Positions 1 to 8,988 of a stretch of DNA of 29,182 nucleotides are shown piece after piece. A program made the translations under genes and the position numbers. This stretch comes from CAYJBP01 sp964368605 (GTDB lineage: Bacteria; Bacillota; Dehalobacteriia; UBA4068), in contig CAYJBP010000019.1 of NCBI GenBank assembly GCA_964368605.1, positions 1 to 29,182 of the forward strand, written 5' to 3'. Within the stretch, counting starts at the first letter, position 1, and every line of letters begins with the position of its first letter. The notes below the pieces were generated by a model. That model was not told where the DNA came from. It did no database searches and saw nothing but the letters and a program-made list of their open reading frames with translations.

Positions 1-7
1 GTTTTTG

Positions 8-33
8 GTTACTTTTTGCGACCAAAAAGTAAC
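8..33. repeat. 10-bp inverted repeat, hairpin
   Basis: The arm GTTACTTTTT (8-17) is mirrored by AAAAAGTAAC (24-33) around the loop GCGACC. There is no T-run after it, so it is not a clear terminator. It may belong to a gene that lies upstream of the window. Confidence 0.55.
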
Positions 34-180
34 AACCCCCTCTGCGATAAAAGAATATATATAAGCTTATGTAGGAAGGGACAAGAAAGCCTTTCAACAC
101 ACGAAATACAAACCAAACTAATTATCCGCCGAAAAATGTAAGTAGCCTACAACCCAACTAACAACAAACAATCACCCAAA

Positions 181-213
181 CAGCGGAATGGTCAAGACCA
201 TTCCCTACAAAAC
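181..213. repeat. Dispersed palindromic repeat, copy 1
   Basis: This 33-base unit has the palindromic core GGAATGGTC-AA-GACCATTCC. The same 33 bases occur in reverse orientation at 15519-15551 with no mismatch. An exact match of that length 15 kb apart in non-coding DNA indicates a multicopy intergenic repeat in this genome. Its function is unknown. Confidence 0.8.
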
Positions 214-299
214 CTAAAAAAATATCCCCCAAGCCGGGAAAAAACCATCCCAAATAAAACAAAACAACCAAAAAAACAAATTCCCAAAAAGGTGACACT

Positions 300-1007
300 A
301 TGGCTAAAGATAATATCCATCAAGGGCATCGTCAGCGGCTTCGGGATCGCTTTCTTAGTGCCGGCTTAGAATCATTTGCCGAGCACGAAATTTTGGAGCT
401 TTTGCTGTACTTTGCCATTCCCTATAAGGATCTTAACCCTTTGGCGCATCGGCTTATCGAGCGCCATGGTTCTTTAAGTGCGGTTTTAGATGCCGATATC
501 GATACTCTACTCCTCACCGAAGGCGTAGGCCCCAATGCCGCCTTTTTGCTTAATTTAATTCCCGATCTTTTACGCTATTACCGAATAGCCAAACTTAACC
601 CCAGTTATACTTTTTATGATCTGAAAAATATTCAGGAATATGCCTATACCTTATTTTTCGGCATAAATCATGAAATTTTATACCTAATTTGTCTTAATCA
701 ACATAATAGTATAATCAAGGTGGAAAAAATAGAAGAAGGCGGCATCGATACCGTTAATACCGAATTGCGCAGAATTATTATGGCCGCCTTGCATAATAAA
801 TCTTCTAATATAATTTTATTGCATAATCATCCATCCGGCAATTTAAAACCCAGTGCCGATGATATATTGCTTACCAATCATTTGGCGCATATTTTAAGTA
901 GTCTGGGTATAGGTTTTTTAGATCATCTTATTATTGCCGGCGAAGAATCCCTAAGTTTTAGGGATAAAGGTTTGCTTATCAAAGTAACAAATATGGAAGG
1001 AAAATAA
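300..1007 (+). CDS. radC: RadC/JAB-domain DNA repair family protein
   Basis: This 235-residue protein has the usual RadC build: an N-terminal helix-hairpin-helix-like part (about residues 5-90) with a GVGPNAA turn near 75, then a JAMM/MPN+ metal-binding domain. The metal motif is visible as H175-x-H177-x7-S185-x2-D188 within LLHNHPSGNLKPSADD. RadC was once linked to recombination repair, but its real role is unsettled, and the JAB fold is that of metal-dependent hydrolases. The ATG at 300 follows an AAGGTG site. The dnaE start lies five bases after the stop, so the two are probably co-transcribed. Confidence 0.93.
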   Translation: MAKDNIHQGHRQRLRDRFLSAGLESFAEHEILELLLYFAIPYKDLNPLAHRLIERHGSLSAVLDADIDTLLLTEGVGPNAAFLLNLIPDLLRYYRIAKLNPSYTFYDLKNIQEYAYTLFFGINHEILYLICLNQHNSIIKVEKIEEGGIDTVNTELRRIIMAALHNKSSNIILLHNHPSGNLKPSADDILLTNHLAHILSSLGIGFLDHLIIAGEESLSFRDKGLLIKVTNMEGK

Positions 1008-1012
1008 AACGC

Positions 1013-4000
1013 ATGGCTTTTGTTCATTTGCATAATCATACAGAATTCAGCCTTTTAGACGGAGCCGCACGCTTGGATAATTTGCTGGATCGCGCCATCG
1101 AGCTTAATATGCCGGCTTGCGCCATTACCGATCATGGCGTTATGTACGGCGCTATCGATTTTTATAAAAAGGCCACCAAAAAGGGTATTAAGCCGATTAT
1201 CGGTTGCGAAGTTTATATGACGGGCGGCAGCCGCTTCGATCGTGCCGGCCGCAAATCCGAGGCCGCTTATCACCTGGTGCTTTTGGCCGAAAATAATCTG
1301 GGCTATCAAAATTTATGCCGCCTGGTTTCGCTGGCCTTTGTCGAGGGATTTTACTATAAACCCCGTATCGATATGGAGCTTTTAGAGCAATATCATCAAG
1401 GGCTTATTTGCTTATCCGGCTGCATTGCCGGCCAAATACCCGAGCTGATTATCGAAAACCGCTACGAGGATGCCGTTAATCTAGCCAAACAATTTAGCGA
1501 GCTTTTTGGCCCTGATAACTTTTATATCGAAATACAAGATCATGGCATCGAAGAGGAAATTATTGCTCAAAAAGGCCTGTTAAAGCTTGCCAAGGAATTG
1601 GATTTGCCCCTTATTGCCACCAATGACTTGCATTATGTTAATGCCGAAGATGCCGATATGCATGATATTTTGCTATGCATCCAAACCGGCAAAATCCGCT
1701 CCGAGGAAAAACGGATGCGTTTTGCCAATGATCAATTCTATTTAAAAAGCGAGCAGGAAATGGCAGCCCTTTTTAGCCATTGTCCCGAGGCGATCAGCAA
1801 TAGCCTTAAAATTGCCGAGCGCTGCCATATCGATTTTACTTTTGGCGAATTATATTTGCCCCATTATCAGGTGCCGGAAGGCTTTGATGTGCCAAGTTAT
1901 TTGCGTCATCTTTGCGAAGAAGGCCTGGCTAGGCGTTATAATCCCCTTACTGCCGAGGCCAAAGAGAGGCTTGATTTTGAGCTTAATGTTATCAATACCA
2001 TGGATTTTCCCGGCTACTTTTTAATTGTTTGGGATATGATTAATTATGCCCGCTTAAACGGTATTTCGGTAGGGCCGGGGCGTGGTAGTGCGGCCGGTTC
2101 TTTGGTGGCCTATTGCTTGGGCATTACCGATATCGACCCCATCGCCTATGATTTGCTTTTTGAGCGCTTTTTAAACCCCGAGCGTGTTACCCCTCCCGAT
2201 ATCGATATGGACTTTTGCGATGAAAGACGAGGCGAAGTGGTTGATTATCTGGTGCGCAAATATGGTGAGGACAAGGTTTCGCAAATTATTACCTTTAGCT
2301 TTTTGCTTACCAAAGGGGCGGTGCGTGATGTAGGCAGGGTGCTGGATATCCCCTATGCCGATGTGGATCGGGTGGTTAAGATGATTCCCGATGATCCCAA
2401 AATTAAAACTATTCATGAAGCCATCGAAAAAACACCCGATTTAAAGGCTGTTTATCATAATGATCCCCAAATTAAAGAAATGCTGGATGTGGCAGGAAAA
2501 ATCCAAGGCATGCCTCGTCATGCCGGCAAACATGCGGCCGGGGTGGTTATTTCTCAAAATGAATTGATTAGCTATATGCCCATTCAAAAAGGCAGCGATG
2601 GCATTGTTACTACCCAATATGCCAAAGACCAGGTAGAAGAATGCGGCCTGCTTAAGATGGACTTATTGGGGCTGCGCACGCTTTCGGTTATTGATGATAG
2701 TTTAGAAAATATTAAGCATGGCTATAATTTAGATGTTGATATCAGCGCCATAGCGCTTGATGATAAAACCACCTATAATATGCTGGGCAATGGCGAATCG
2801 GTGGCCGTGTTCCAGTTAGAAAGCGAAGGGATGCGCAAGATTTTAAAGAGCTTGCAGCCCGAACGCTTTGAAGATATTATCGCCTTAGTAGCCTTATACA
2901 GGCCGGGCCCTTTGGGCAGCGGCATGGTAGACGACTTTATTGATGGCAAGCATGGCCGCAAAAAGGTTAAATATTTGCATGCCAAGTTAGAGCCTATTTT
3001 GGAAGAAACTTATGGTGTTATTTTGTATCAGGAGCAGGTAATGCGTATTGCTCGTGCCTTGGGCGGATTTTCTTTGGGGGCTGCCGATATGCTGCGCCGT
3101 GCCATGGGCAAAAAGAAGCCGGAAATTATTAAGCAGGCTCGTGATGAATTTGTGGCCGGCTGTGTTACCAATGATGTTAATGCTAAAATTGCCGGCGAAA
3201 TTTTTGATTTGCTGGAATACTTTGCCGGCTACGGCTTTAATAAAAGCCATAGTGCGGCCTATGCGGCTGTAACTTATCAAACTGCCTGGTTAAAGGCGAA
3301 TTATCCGCCGGAATTTATGGCGGCCATGCTTACCTCGATTATGGATAATGCCGATAAAGTTCCCGAATATATCGAAGAATGTAAGCATATGAATATTGCC
3401 GTTTTGCCACCTCATATTAATGAAAGCGATTTAAAATTTAGGGTTTATGGTGGCCAAATCCGCTATGCCTTGGCCGCCGTTAAAAATGTGGGCAAAGAGG
3501 TTGTGCAAAGAATTGTTAATGAGCGCAATCAAAATGGGCCTTTTGCCTCTTTGGCCGATTTTTGCGAGCGGATTGCCCTAAACCGCAAAATGCTGGAAAG
3601 CTTGATTAAATGCGGTGCTTTGGATGGCTTTGATTATAATCGTGCCACCATGCTTAATTCGATGGACGAAATGCTGGAGATTTCTAAAAAATTGCAGCAG
3701 GATAAAGAGAGTAATCAATTATCTTTATTCGATTTTGGCTTTGATCAAAATCAAATGCCTCAGTTTGAATTGCCTATTTTGCCGGAATTTAATTTTATGG
3801 ATTTGCTGAATATGGAAAAAGAAATGATTGGCTTTTATGTAAGCGGCCATCCTTTGGATGCCTTTTGCGGCCGCCTAAGCCGTAAAGGGCAAGCCCAGAT
3901 AGCCCAAGCCAGCGAGGCCGATAATGATAGTATGGCGGTGCTAATCGGCATGGTGGGCGGTTTATCTTCTCGTTTTACCCGTAAAGGCGATATGATGGCC

Positions 4001-4411
4001 AATTTGATGCTGGAGGATAAAAGCGGCATTATTCGCTGCACGGTATTCCCGAAGGTGTATCAAAATATTCGTCATTTGCTGGCCAATGGCCGAGTTTTGT
4101 TTATCGATGGCAAAATTAAAGGCGAAAATGGCAATCAGGAAGTGATTATCAGTAATGCCAAAGCGCCGGTTTTATATTTGCGGATGGAAAACTCCAAGCA
4201 AGCCGACTTAATCCAGGAAATTAGAGGCTTTTTAGCCGAATACCCGGGCTCGGTGCCGGTTTGCCTATACTTTAGCGATCAGGGCGATTATCAACCCTTC
4301 CCCAATTTGGGTGGCATTAGCGTAGATAAAAGAGCCATCGAAACTTTAAGCAATCTAATCGGCAGCACAAATGTGGCCTTTGGCCCACCTAAAAGCGGTA
4401 TGGTATCATGA
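1013..4411 (+). CDS. dnaE: DNA polymerase III alpha subunit (DnaE)
   Basis: This is the replicative polymerase catalytic chain, extending DNA from primers at the fork. At 1132 residues it has normal DnaE1 length. The PHP domain is at the N-terminus with H5, H7 and H9 in HLHNH. The palm carries the catalytic aspartates D396 and D398 in PDIDMDF and D550 in KMDLLGL. The tail contains a helix-hairpin-helix region and an OB fold around residues 980-1060 (SSRFTRKGDMMANLMLEDKS), and the product ends at SGMVS. No separate exonuclease domain is inserted in the PHP domain, which separates it from PolC. The start lies five bases after radC, and the stop overlaps the macro-domain gene by four bases (ATGA), suggesting translational coupling. 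Confidence 0.97.
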   Translation: MAFVHLHNHTEFSLLDGAARLDNLLDRAIELNMPACAITDHGVMYGAIDFYKKATKKGIKPIIGCEVYMTGGSRFDRAGRKSEAAYHLVLLAENNLGYQNLCRLVSLAFVEGFYYKPRIDMELLEQYHQGLICLSGCIAGQIPELIIENRYEDAVNLAKQFSELFGPDNFYIEIQDHGIEEEIIAQKGLLKLAKELDLPLIATNDLHYVNAEDADMHDILLCIQTGKIRSEEKRMRFANDQFYLKSEQEMAALFSHCPEAISNSLKIAERCHIDFTFGELYLPHYQVPEGFDVPSYLRHLCEEGLARRYNPLTAEAKERLDFELNVINTMDFPGYFLIVWDMINYARLNGISVGPGRGSAAGSLVAYCLGITDIDPIAYDLLFERFLNPERVTPPDIDMDFCDERRGEVVDYLVRKYGEDKVSQIITFSFLLTKGAVRDVGRVLDIPYADVDRVVKMIPDDPKIKTIHEAIEKTPDLKAVYHNDPQIKEMLDVAGKIQGMPRHAGKHAAGVVISQNELISYMPIQKGSDGIVTTQYAKDQVEECGLLKMDLLGLRTLSVIDDSLENIKHGYNLDVDISAIALDDKTTYNMLGNGESVAVFQLESEGMRKILKSLQPERFEDIIALVALYRPGPLGSGMVDDFIDGKHGRKKVKYLHAKLEPILEETYGVILYQEQVMRIARALGGFSLGAADMLRRAMGKKKPEIIKQARDEFVAGCVTNDVNAKIAGEIFDLLEYFAGYGFNKSHSAAYAAVTYQTAWLKANYPPEFMAAMLTSIMDNADKVPEYIEECKHMNIAVLPPHINESDLKFRVYGGQIRYALAAVKNVGKEVVQRIVNERNQNGPFASLADFCERIALNRKMLESLIKCGALDGFDYNRATMLNSMDEMLEISKKLQQDKESNQLSLFDFGFDQNQMPQFELPILPEFNFMDLLNMEKEMIGFYVSGHPLDAFCGRLSRKGQAQIAQASEADNDSMAVLIGMVGGLSSRFTRKGDMMANLMLEDKSGIIRCTVFPKVYQNIRHLLANGRVLFIDGKIKGENGNQEVIISNAKAPVLYLRMENSKQADLIQEIRGFLAEYPGSVPVCLYFSDQGDYQPFPNLGGISVDKRAIETLSNLIGSTNVAFGPPKSGMVS

Positions 4412-4914
4412 TCAAAATTTACCGTGGCGATATAGTTAAAATGGGGGTGGGGGCAATTGTTAATGCTGCTAACCCTTCCCTATTGGGTGGCGGCGGCGTG
4501 GATGGCGCAATTCACCTGGCGGCAGGGCCGCAATTGCAGGAATACTGTCGCAAGCTTAAAGGCTGCGCCGTCGGGCAGGCTAAAATTAGCCCCGGCTTTA
4601 ATTTAGCCGCTAAGCATATTATTCATACCGTAGGGCCAATTTGGCAGGGCGGTTATGCTGATGAGGCTTCTAAGCTGGCTAATTGCTATAAAAACTGCCT
4701 AAAACTGGCCGCCGAATATAAGATTAAAGAAATTGCCTTCCCGGCTATAAGCTGTGGTATTTATGGCTATCCACCTAGGCAGGCGGCTGAAATTGCCTAT
4801 AATTGTGTTAAAAACTATATGTGTAAAAATAATATGGATATTATCGTTTATTTTGTGGCTTTTGATAGCACTATGGAGGGGGTTTATCGCCAAATTATCC
4901 CCATAGATAATTAG
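4408..4914 (+). CDS. Macro-domain protein, probable O-acetyl-ADP-ribose deacetylase / ADP-ribosyl hydrolase
   Basis: A single macro domain fills this 168-residue protein. The ADP-ribose pocket shows as GDIV (7-10), NAAN (19-22), the glycine-rich GGGGVDGAIH loop (27-36) and GIYGYP (117-122). That pattern fits the MacroD/YmdB type, which removes ADP-ribose from acidic residues or deacetylates O-acetyl-ADP-ribose. It starts inside the dnaE stop codon. No ADP-ribosyltransferase is seen nearby, so this is not an obvious toxin-antitoxin pair. The family call is firm; the substrate is inferred. Confidence 0.92.
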   Translation: MIKIYRGDIVKMGVGAIVNAANPSLLGGGGVDGAIHLAAGPQLQEYCRKLKGCAVGQAKISPGFNLAAKHIIHTVGPIWQGGYADEASKLANCYKNCLKLAAEYKIKEIAFPAISCGIYGYPPRQAAEIAYNCVKNYMCKNNMDIIVYFVAFDSTMEGVYRQIIPIDN

Positions 4915-5032
4915 TAATACAAGAACCAAATATTATGGCAATTTGTTGGAATAGTAATAATTATTGAATTTAAGCAAATATAAAAACTTATTCCTAATAA
5001 TCATTTTTTTTACAAAAATTGATTTCTGTAAG

Positions 5033-5061
5033 TTACAATTTGACTATTAGTATGTTATAAT
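5033..5061 (+). promoter_or_regulatory. Probable SigA promoter of the hydrogenase operon, extended -10
   Basis: A perfect TATAAT at 5056-5061 is preceded by TG one base upstream (TGTTATAAT), an extended -10. The -35 at 17-base spacing, TTACAA (5033-5038), is weak. Transcription would start near 5068, leaving about 50 bases of leader before the first hydrogenase gene. Position and -10 quality are seen; activity is inferred. Confidence 0.55.
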
Positions 5062-5116
5062 GGAGATAGTTAAAAGATAAAATCCTGAGCATTCTGTTAA
5101 TAGTAAAGGAGAAATT

Positions 5117-5497
5117 ATGCAAAATTATACTAAACATGATATCTCGGCCGAAGAAGTAATTATCATTGCCGCCAAAATGAAAACCGAAGGGCGTCAATTG
5201 GTAATGATTCATGGTTTTGTTGATAAGGATGGCCAAAATGTGATATCTTATGATTATGAAATTGGCCAAGGCATTGAATCTTATACGGTAACCGGTAGCG
5301 CTCAATTGCCTTCGATTTCGGCTATTTATGATACGGCCGCCTCTTGGCCGGAGCGTGAATTGCATGAATTGATGAGCATTGATTTTGCCAATTTAGATAC
5401 TTCCGAGCGTTTATTCTTACCCGATAATATGTTAAGCGGCCAGGGCAATATTATAGTTACCCCCCTAGCCGAGCTGCGCGAAAATAATAATTTATAA
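5117..5497 (+). CDS. Hydrogenase small hydrophilic subunit, MbhK/NuoC-like (30-kDa complex I family)
   Basis: This 126-residue soluble protein carries WPERELHELMSIDF (about 77-90), the signature region of the complex I 30-kDa family, which scaffolds the catalytic large subunit. It is shorter than NuoC and matches the short MbhK/EchD type. The ATG follows AAAGGAG. It is first in the operon, with the large subunit 20 bases downstream. The role as structural partner of the large subunit comes from the family and position. Confidence 0.85.
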   Translation: MQNYTKHDISAEEVIIIAAKMKTEGRQLVMIHGFVDKDGQNVISYDYEIGQGIESYTVTGSAQLPSISAIYDTAASWPERELHELMSIDFANLDTSERLFLPDNMLSGQGNIIVTPLAELRENNNL

Positions 5498-5517
5498 ACC
5501 TAAAGGGAGGTTTTATC

Positions 5518-6600
5518 ATGGCTTATACCATACCTATTGGCCCATATCATCCCGCCTTAGAAGAGCCTATTCATGCTAAGCTGTATACCGAAGGCGAAAT
5601 TATTGTGGGTGCCGATGTATTTGTGGGCTATAATCATCGCGGCATCGAAAAACTATCCACCGAAAAAAACTTTATCCAAAACCTGGTTTTGGTAGAGCGT
5701 GTTTGCGGTATTTGTTCGCATTCTCATTCCCTGGCCTATGCCATGGCCGTCGAAAATATTAACGAGATGGAAATTCCCAAAAGGGGTCAATATATTAGGG
5801 TTATTATTGCCGAGCTGGAACGCTTGCACTCCCATTTTTTATGGTTGGGCATAGCTTGTCATATTTTAGGCCATGATAGCCTTTTTATGCATATTTGGGA
5901 TCATCGCGAAGTGGTTATGGATACCTTAGAAACCCTAACCGGCAACCGCGTAAATTATGGCATGGTAACTATTGGCGGTTCGCGCCGAGATATCGATGAT
6001 AGTTTACGTGAATATGTAATCAAACAATTAGAAAAATTGGACGAGCCTTTAGATAGGCTTAAAGATATTTTGGTTAATGACCGCACCGTAGCCTTAAGAA
6101 CTAAAGGTGTGGGCATTTTAACCAAAGAAGATGCTTTGCGCCTAGGGGCGGTAGGCCCACATGCCAGGGCATCGGGTGTGCCGATGGATGTGCGTAAAGA
6201 TGCGCCTTATTCCTGCTATGACGATTTCGACTTTAATATTGCCGTGCAGGAAAGCGGCGATGTTTATGCCCGGGTAGTGGTAAGGGTGCTGGAAGTTTAT
6301 GAAAGCATCAAGATTATTGGCCAGGCCTTGGTTAACTTGCCGGAAGGGCCGATTAATTTGGGCGTAAAAATTCCCAAAGTTAAGGCCGGCGAATATGTGG
6401 TGCGTCATGAGGCGCCCCGTGGCCAGGTGGTTTATAAGGTAGTTACCGATGGCGGTACTAATAATTACCGTTTAAGTATTCATGTGCCTACCTTTAAAAA
6501 TGCACCAACCGTGCCTGCCATGCTTAAAGGCAATACCATTGCCGATGCCGGCTTAATTATTGCCAGCATCGATCCTTGCTTCTCTTGCTTGGATAGGTGA
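5518..6600 (+). CDS. Group 4 [NiFe] hydrogenase large (catalytic) subunit, MbhL/EchE/CooH-like
   Basis: This subunit would hold the Ni-Fe centre that reduces protons to hydrogen. All four nickel-ligand cysteines are present: C63 and C66 in RVCGICSHSHS and C354 and C357 in DPCFSCLDR. It is therefore not one of the Mbs or Nuo relatives that lost them. The chain is 360 residues and stops right after the last motif, at R360, so there is no C-terminal peptide for a maturation protease to remove. The start follows GGGAGG. HypA and HypB, which load nickel, come next in the operon. Confidence 0.95.
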   Translation: MAYTIPIGPYHPALEEPIHAKLYTEGEIIVGADVFVGYNHRGIEKLSTEKNFIQNLVLVERVCGICSHSHSLAYAMAVENINEMEIPKRGQYIRVIIAELERLHSHFLWLGIACHILGHDSLFMHIWDHREVVMDTLETLTGNRVNYGMVTIGGSRRDIDDSLREYVIKQLEKLDEPLDRLKDILVNDRTVALRTKGVGILTKEDALRLGAVGPHARASGVPMDVRKDAPYSCYDDFDFNIAVQESGDVYARVVVRVLEVYESIKIIGQALVNLPEGPINLGVKIPKVKAGEYVVRHEAPRGQVVYKVVTDGGTNNYRLSIHVPTFKNAPTVPAMLKGNTIADAGLIIASIDPCFSCLDR

Positions 6601-6604
6601 TTTT

Positions 6605-6946
6605 ATGCATGAAATGGCCATTTGTCAAGGTATTTTAGATATTGCCCTTAGCGAGGCGGCTAAATATCAGGCCACAGCCGTTAAGGAAATTAGGCTAAAA
6701 ATCGGCGCCTATTCGGGGGCGGTACCTGCTTTAATTCAAGAATATTTTAATATTATCAGTGCCGATACCATAGCTAAAGCGGCCAATATTAAGGTAGAAA
6801 TTATGCCGGTTATCGCCCAATGCCGTATTTGTGCTAAGCAAAGCACTTTAGAGCGTTTTAAAATTCGTTGTGCTCACTGTAATAGCCAAGATTTAACTAT
6901 TATCAGTGGCCGAGAGTTCTATATTGATAGTTTGGAGGTTGAATGA
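6605..6946 (+). CDS. hypA: Hydrogenase nickel incorporation protein HypA
   Basis: HypA carries nickel to the hydrogenase large subunit with HypB. The start is set at 6605 because the mature family begins with MHE, where H2 binds nickel; an upstream in-frame start would overlap the hydrogenase. The zinc site is C73-x2-C76 and C89-x2-C92. At 113 residues it has the usual length. It begins four bases after the large subunit stop and overlaps hypB by four bases. Confidence 0.95.
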   Translation: MHEMAICQGILDIALSEAAKYQATAVKEIRLKIGAYSGAVPALIQEYFNIISADTIAKAANIKVEIMPVIAQCRICAKQSTLERFKIRCAHCNSQDLTIISGREFYIDSLEVE

Positions 6947-7608
6947 TGGAAATTAAAGTTATTAAGCAAATTATGGCTTGGAATGAGGATGTAAGTGCTC
7001 AGGTTCAGGCTAAATTAGCGGCCGATAAGGTGCTATTGCTTAATATTATGGGTTCGCCCGGGGCGGGCAAAACTTCTTTTATTCTGCAACTAATTGCCAA
7101 TTTGCGTGCCGAATATAAGATTGGGGTTATCGAAGGCGATATCACCGGCATCGTCGATGCCGAAATCATCGATAACTTGGGCATACCGGTGGTGCAATTA
7201 CAAACCGACGGTGCTTGCCATATCGAGGCCATGGCCATCGATAATATTTTGAACGAATTTAACTTAAAAGACCTAGACTTATTAATTGTCGAGAATATCG
7301 GCAATTTGGTTTGTCCGGCCGAATTTAATATTGGCGAAGATTTACGCTTGGCCGTATTAAGCATTCCCGAAGGCGATGATAAAGTAGAAAAATACCCGCT
7401 TTTATTTTCGCGCGCCCATGTGCTTGCTTTAACCAAGGCCGATATGTTGCCTCATTTTAAATATGATTTGGCTAAAGTAAAGGCGCAAACCAAGGAAATT
7501 AACCCCACTGTGGATATTTATCAAGTTAACTCTTTAACAGGTGAAGGAATATCTGATATCTGTAATTGGTTAAAACAGCAAATAGATCTAAAAAAGGAAA
7601 GGAGTTGA
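6943..7608 (+). CDS. hypB: Hydrogenase nickel incorporation GTPase HypB
   Basis: HypB is a SIMIBI-class GTPase whose GTP hydrolysis drives nickel delivery through HypA. The P-loop GSPGAGKT is at 37-44, followed by EGDITG and the metal-site pair TDGACH and NLVCPAEF. A TKAD guanine motif is near residue 166. The N-terminus lacks the histidine-rich nickel store seen in some homologues, so it may only act in transfer. Two adjacent ATG codons (6943 and 6946) are both possible starts. No hypC, D, E or F is in the window. Confidence 0.95.
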   Translation: MMEIKVIKQIMAWNEDVSAQVQAKLAADKVLLLNIMGSPGAGKTSFILQLIANLRAEYKIGVIEGDITGIVDAEIIDNLGIPVVQLQTDGACHIEAMAIDNILNEFNLKDLDLLIVENIGNLVCPAEFNIGEDLRLAVLSIPEGDDKVEKYPLLFSRAHVLALTKADMLPHFKYDLAKVKAQTKEINPTVDIYQVNSLTGEGISDICNWLKQQIDLKKERS

Positions 7609-7612
7609 CCTT

Positions 7613-8125
7613 ATGCCAAAAGCAAATTTGGCGGCTATAAGTTCTACTTTTGTAGTTTGCTTTTTGTTCTGGCTGCTTATTACTTGGTCGCTGGATACCC
7701 AAGAATTAATTGCCGGCGCTATTGTTAGCCTGGCGGCATCTTGCTTTGGAGCACGCTTTTTTATTCATAGCAAGGCATTTTACTTTTTAAACCCGGCTCG
7801 CTTTTTGGCTTTAATTGCCTATATTCCGCTTTTTTTAATCGAGCTAACCAAAGCTAATATCGATGTAGCTGCTCGTGTTTTTAATGGCAATATTAATCCC
7901 GGCATTGTTAAAGTGCCTGTTGATTTAAAAAGCGAATATGCCCAAGCCATGCTAGCCAATAGCATTACTTTAACCCCGGGCACCATCACCATGGATATTG
8001 TAGAAGAAGATGGTCAAGCCTATTATTATATTCACTGGCTGGATACCAAAACCGAAGATCCTATCCAGGCAGGCCAGATGATAAAAGGCTCTTTAGAACG
8101 GGGAATTAGGAGGATTTGGCCATGA
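7613..8125 (+). CDS. Mrp/Mnh-type antiporter subunit E (MbhA-like)
   Basis: This 170-residue membrane protein has two or three hydrophobic segments in its first 90 residues, then a soluble tail containing LTPGTITMDIVEEDG and YYYIHWLD, which marks the MnhE/MrpE family. In Mbh complexes this subunit (MbhA) sits in the sodium-translocating membrane arm. AAAGGAG precedes the ATG closely after hypB. Its stop overlaps the next start as ATGA. Confidence 0.92.
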   Translation: MPKANLAAISSTFVVCFLFWLLITWSLDTQELIAGAIVSLAASCFGARFFIHSKAFYFLNPARFLALIAYIPLFLIELTKANIDVAARVFNGNINPGIVKVPVDLKSEYAQAMLANSITLTPGTITMDIVEEDGQAYYYIHWLDTKTEDPIQAGQMIKGSLERGIRRIWP

Positions 8126-8376
8126 TCGAATTATGGTATGCAGCAATATTTTTAGCGGTATTGGCCTTGCTTTTGATTTATCGTTTAATCAAAGGGCCGC
8201 ATATTATCGACCGCATTATTGCTACCGAAGCTATTGATATACTATTAATTGGCGTTTTAGTAATATTTACCGTTTTAAGCGGCCGCGGCATTTATTTGGA
8301 TATTGCCTTGGTGCTGGCACTTTTAGGCTTTATCGGTGAAGTATTTGTAGCCAAATATGTGGAGGGTAGCCTATGA
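8122..8376 (+). CDS. Mrp/Mnh-type antiporter subunit F (MbhB-like)
   Basis: This 84-residue protein has three hydrophobic helices and the MnhF signature KGPHIIDRIIATEAIDI. The ATG at 8122 is preferred over a TTG six bases upstream because AGGAGG at 8108-8113 sits eight bases before it. It overlaps subunit E by four bases and subunit G by four bases. It belongs to the ion-translocating arm. Confidence 0.92.
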   Translation: MIELWYAAIFLAVLALLLIYRLIKGPHIIDRIIATEAIDILLIGVLVIFTVLSGRGIYLDIALVLALLGFIGEVFVAKYVEGSL

Positions 8377-8729
8377 GTTTGCCTTTAAGAGTTATTATCG
8401 ATATAGCCTTGGTAGGCGGTGCTTTTTTTGCCTTAGCCGGGGCTTTGGGCATTTTAAAAATGCCCGATACATTTAGCCGCATGCAGGCGGCCACCAATGT
8501 TTCTACCTTTGGTTTATTGGGCATTTTGCTGGGGGCTTTAATCTATGCTATTGCCGATGGCCAAGGGGCAGCTACCATTATTAAAATCGCTTTAATCGGC
8601 ATTTTTGCCTTATGCACCAATCCTCTGTCGGCACATGCTTTAAGCAGGGCTGCTTATCGTGCCGGCATAAGACCGCGCCGTAATTTGGTATGCGATGATT
8701 ATGGGAGGGACAATCCTCATGATGACTGA
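8373..8729 (+). CDS. Mrp/Mnh-type antiporter subunit G (MbhC-like)
   Basis: This 118-residue protein has three membrane helices and the family block GILKMPDTFSRMQAAT, typical of MnhG/PhaG. The sequence NPLSAHALSRAAYRAG follows the last helix, as is usual for the family. Its end overlaps the ribosome binding site and start of the next gene. Confidence 0.92.
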   Translation: MSLPLRVIIDIALVGGAFFALAGALGILKMPDTFSRMQAATNVSTFGLLGILLGALIYAIADGQGAATIIKIALIGIFALCTNPLSAHALSRAAYRAGIRPRRNLVCDDYGRDNPHDD

Positions 8730-8988
8730 TGCTTTTTCGATATTAAATACCATAATTTTGATTGGGGTAGTAGCCACGGCCTTTTTAGCTGCCCAATTCG
8801 AAGATTTATTATCTTCGATAATTGCCCTAGGCATGGTGGGTGCGCTTTTGGCTGTGGAGTTTTTGCTATTGCAAGCCCCGGATGTAGCTTTAGCCGAGGT
8901 AGCGGTAGGCGCTGTTTTATCTACCGTACTATTTATTATTACCTTGCGCAAAGTTGGCCTTTTAAAAAAGGGGGCAAATAAAGAATGA
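8719..8988 (+). CDS. MbhD-like membrane subunit (DUF4040, MnhA C-terminal-like)
   Basis: This 89-residue protein has three hydrophobic helices with LLQAPDVALAEVAVGA, the hallmark of DUF4040/MbhD. The block corresponds to part of the long C-terminus of MrpA, here as a separate gene. The start is placed at the ATG at 8719, after GGGAGG; the next ATG (8722) is equally possible, and an upstream ATG at 8695 would overlap subunit G more. It overlaps the next gene by four bases. Confidence 0.88.
   Translation: MMTDAFSILNTIILIGVVATAFLAAQFEDLLSSIIALGMVGALLAVEFLLLQAPDVALAEVAVGAVLSTVLFIITLRKVGLLKKGANKE

Larger units (their letters stand above)
1..299. other. Non-coding region with two inverted repeats upstream of radC
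   Basis: No credible gene is seen here. Two palindromes stand out: a 10-bp inverted repeat (arms 8-17 and 24-33, six-base loop) and a copy of a dispersed element at 181-213. The stretch from about 100 to 290 is strikingly A- and C-rich with few G on the plus strand. The region ends in an AAGGTG-like ribosome binding site about six bases before the radC start. Confidence 0.6.
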
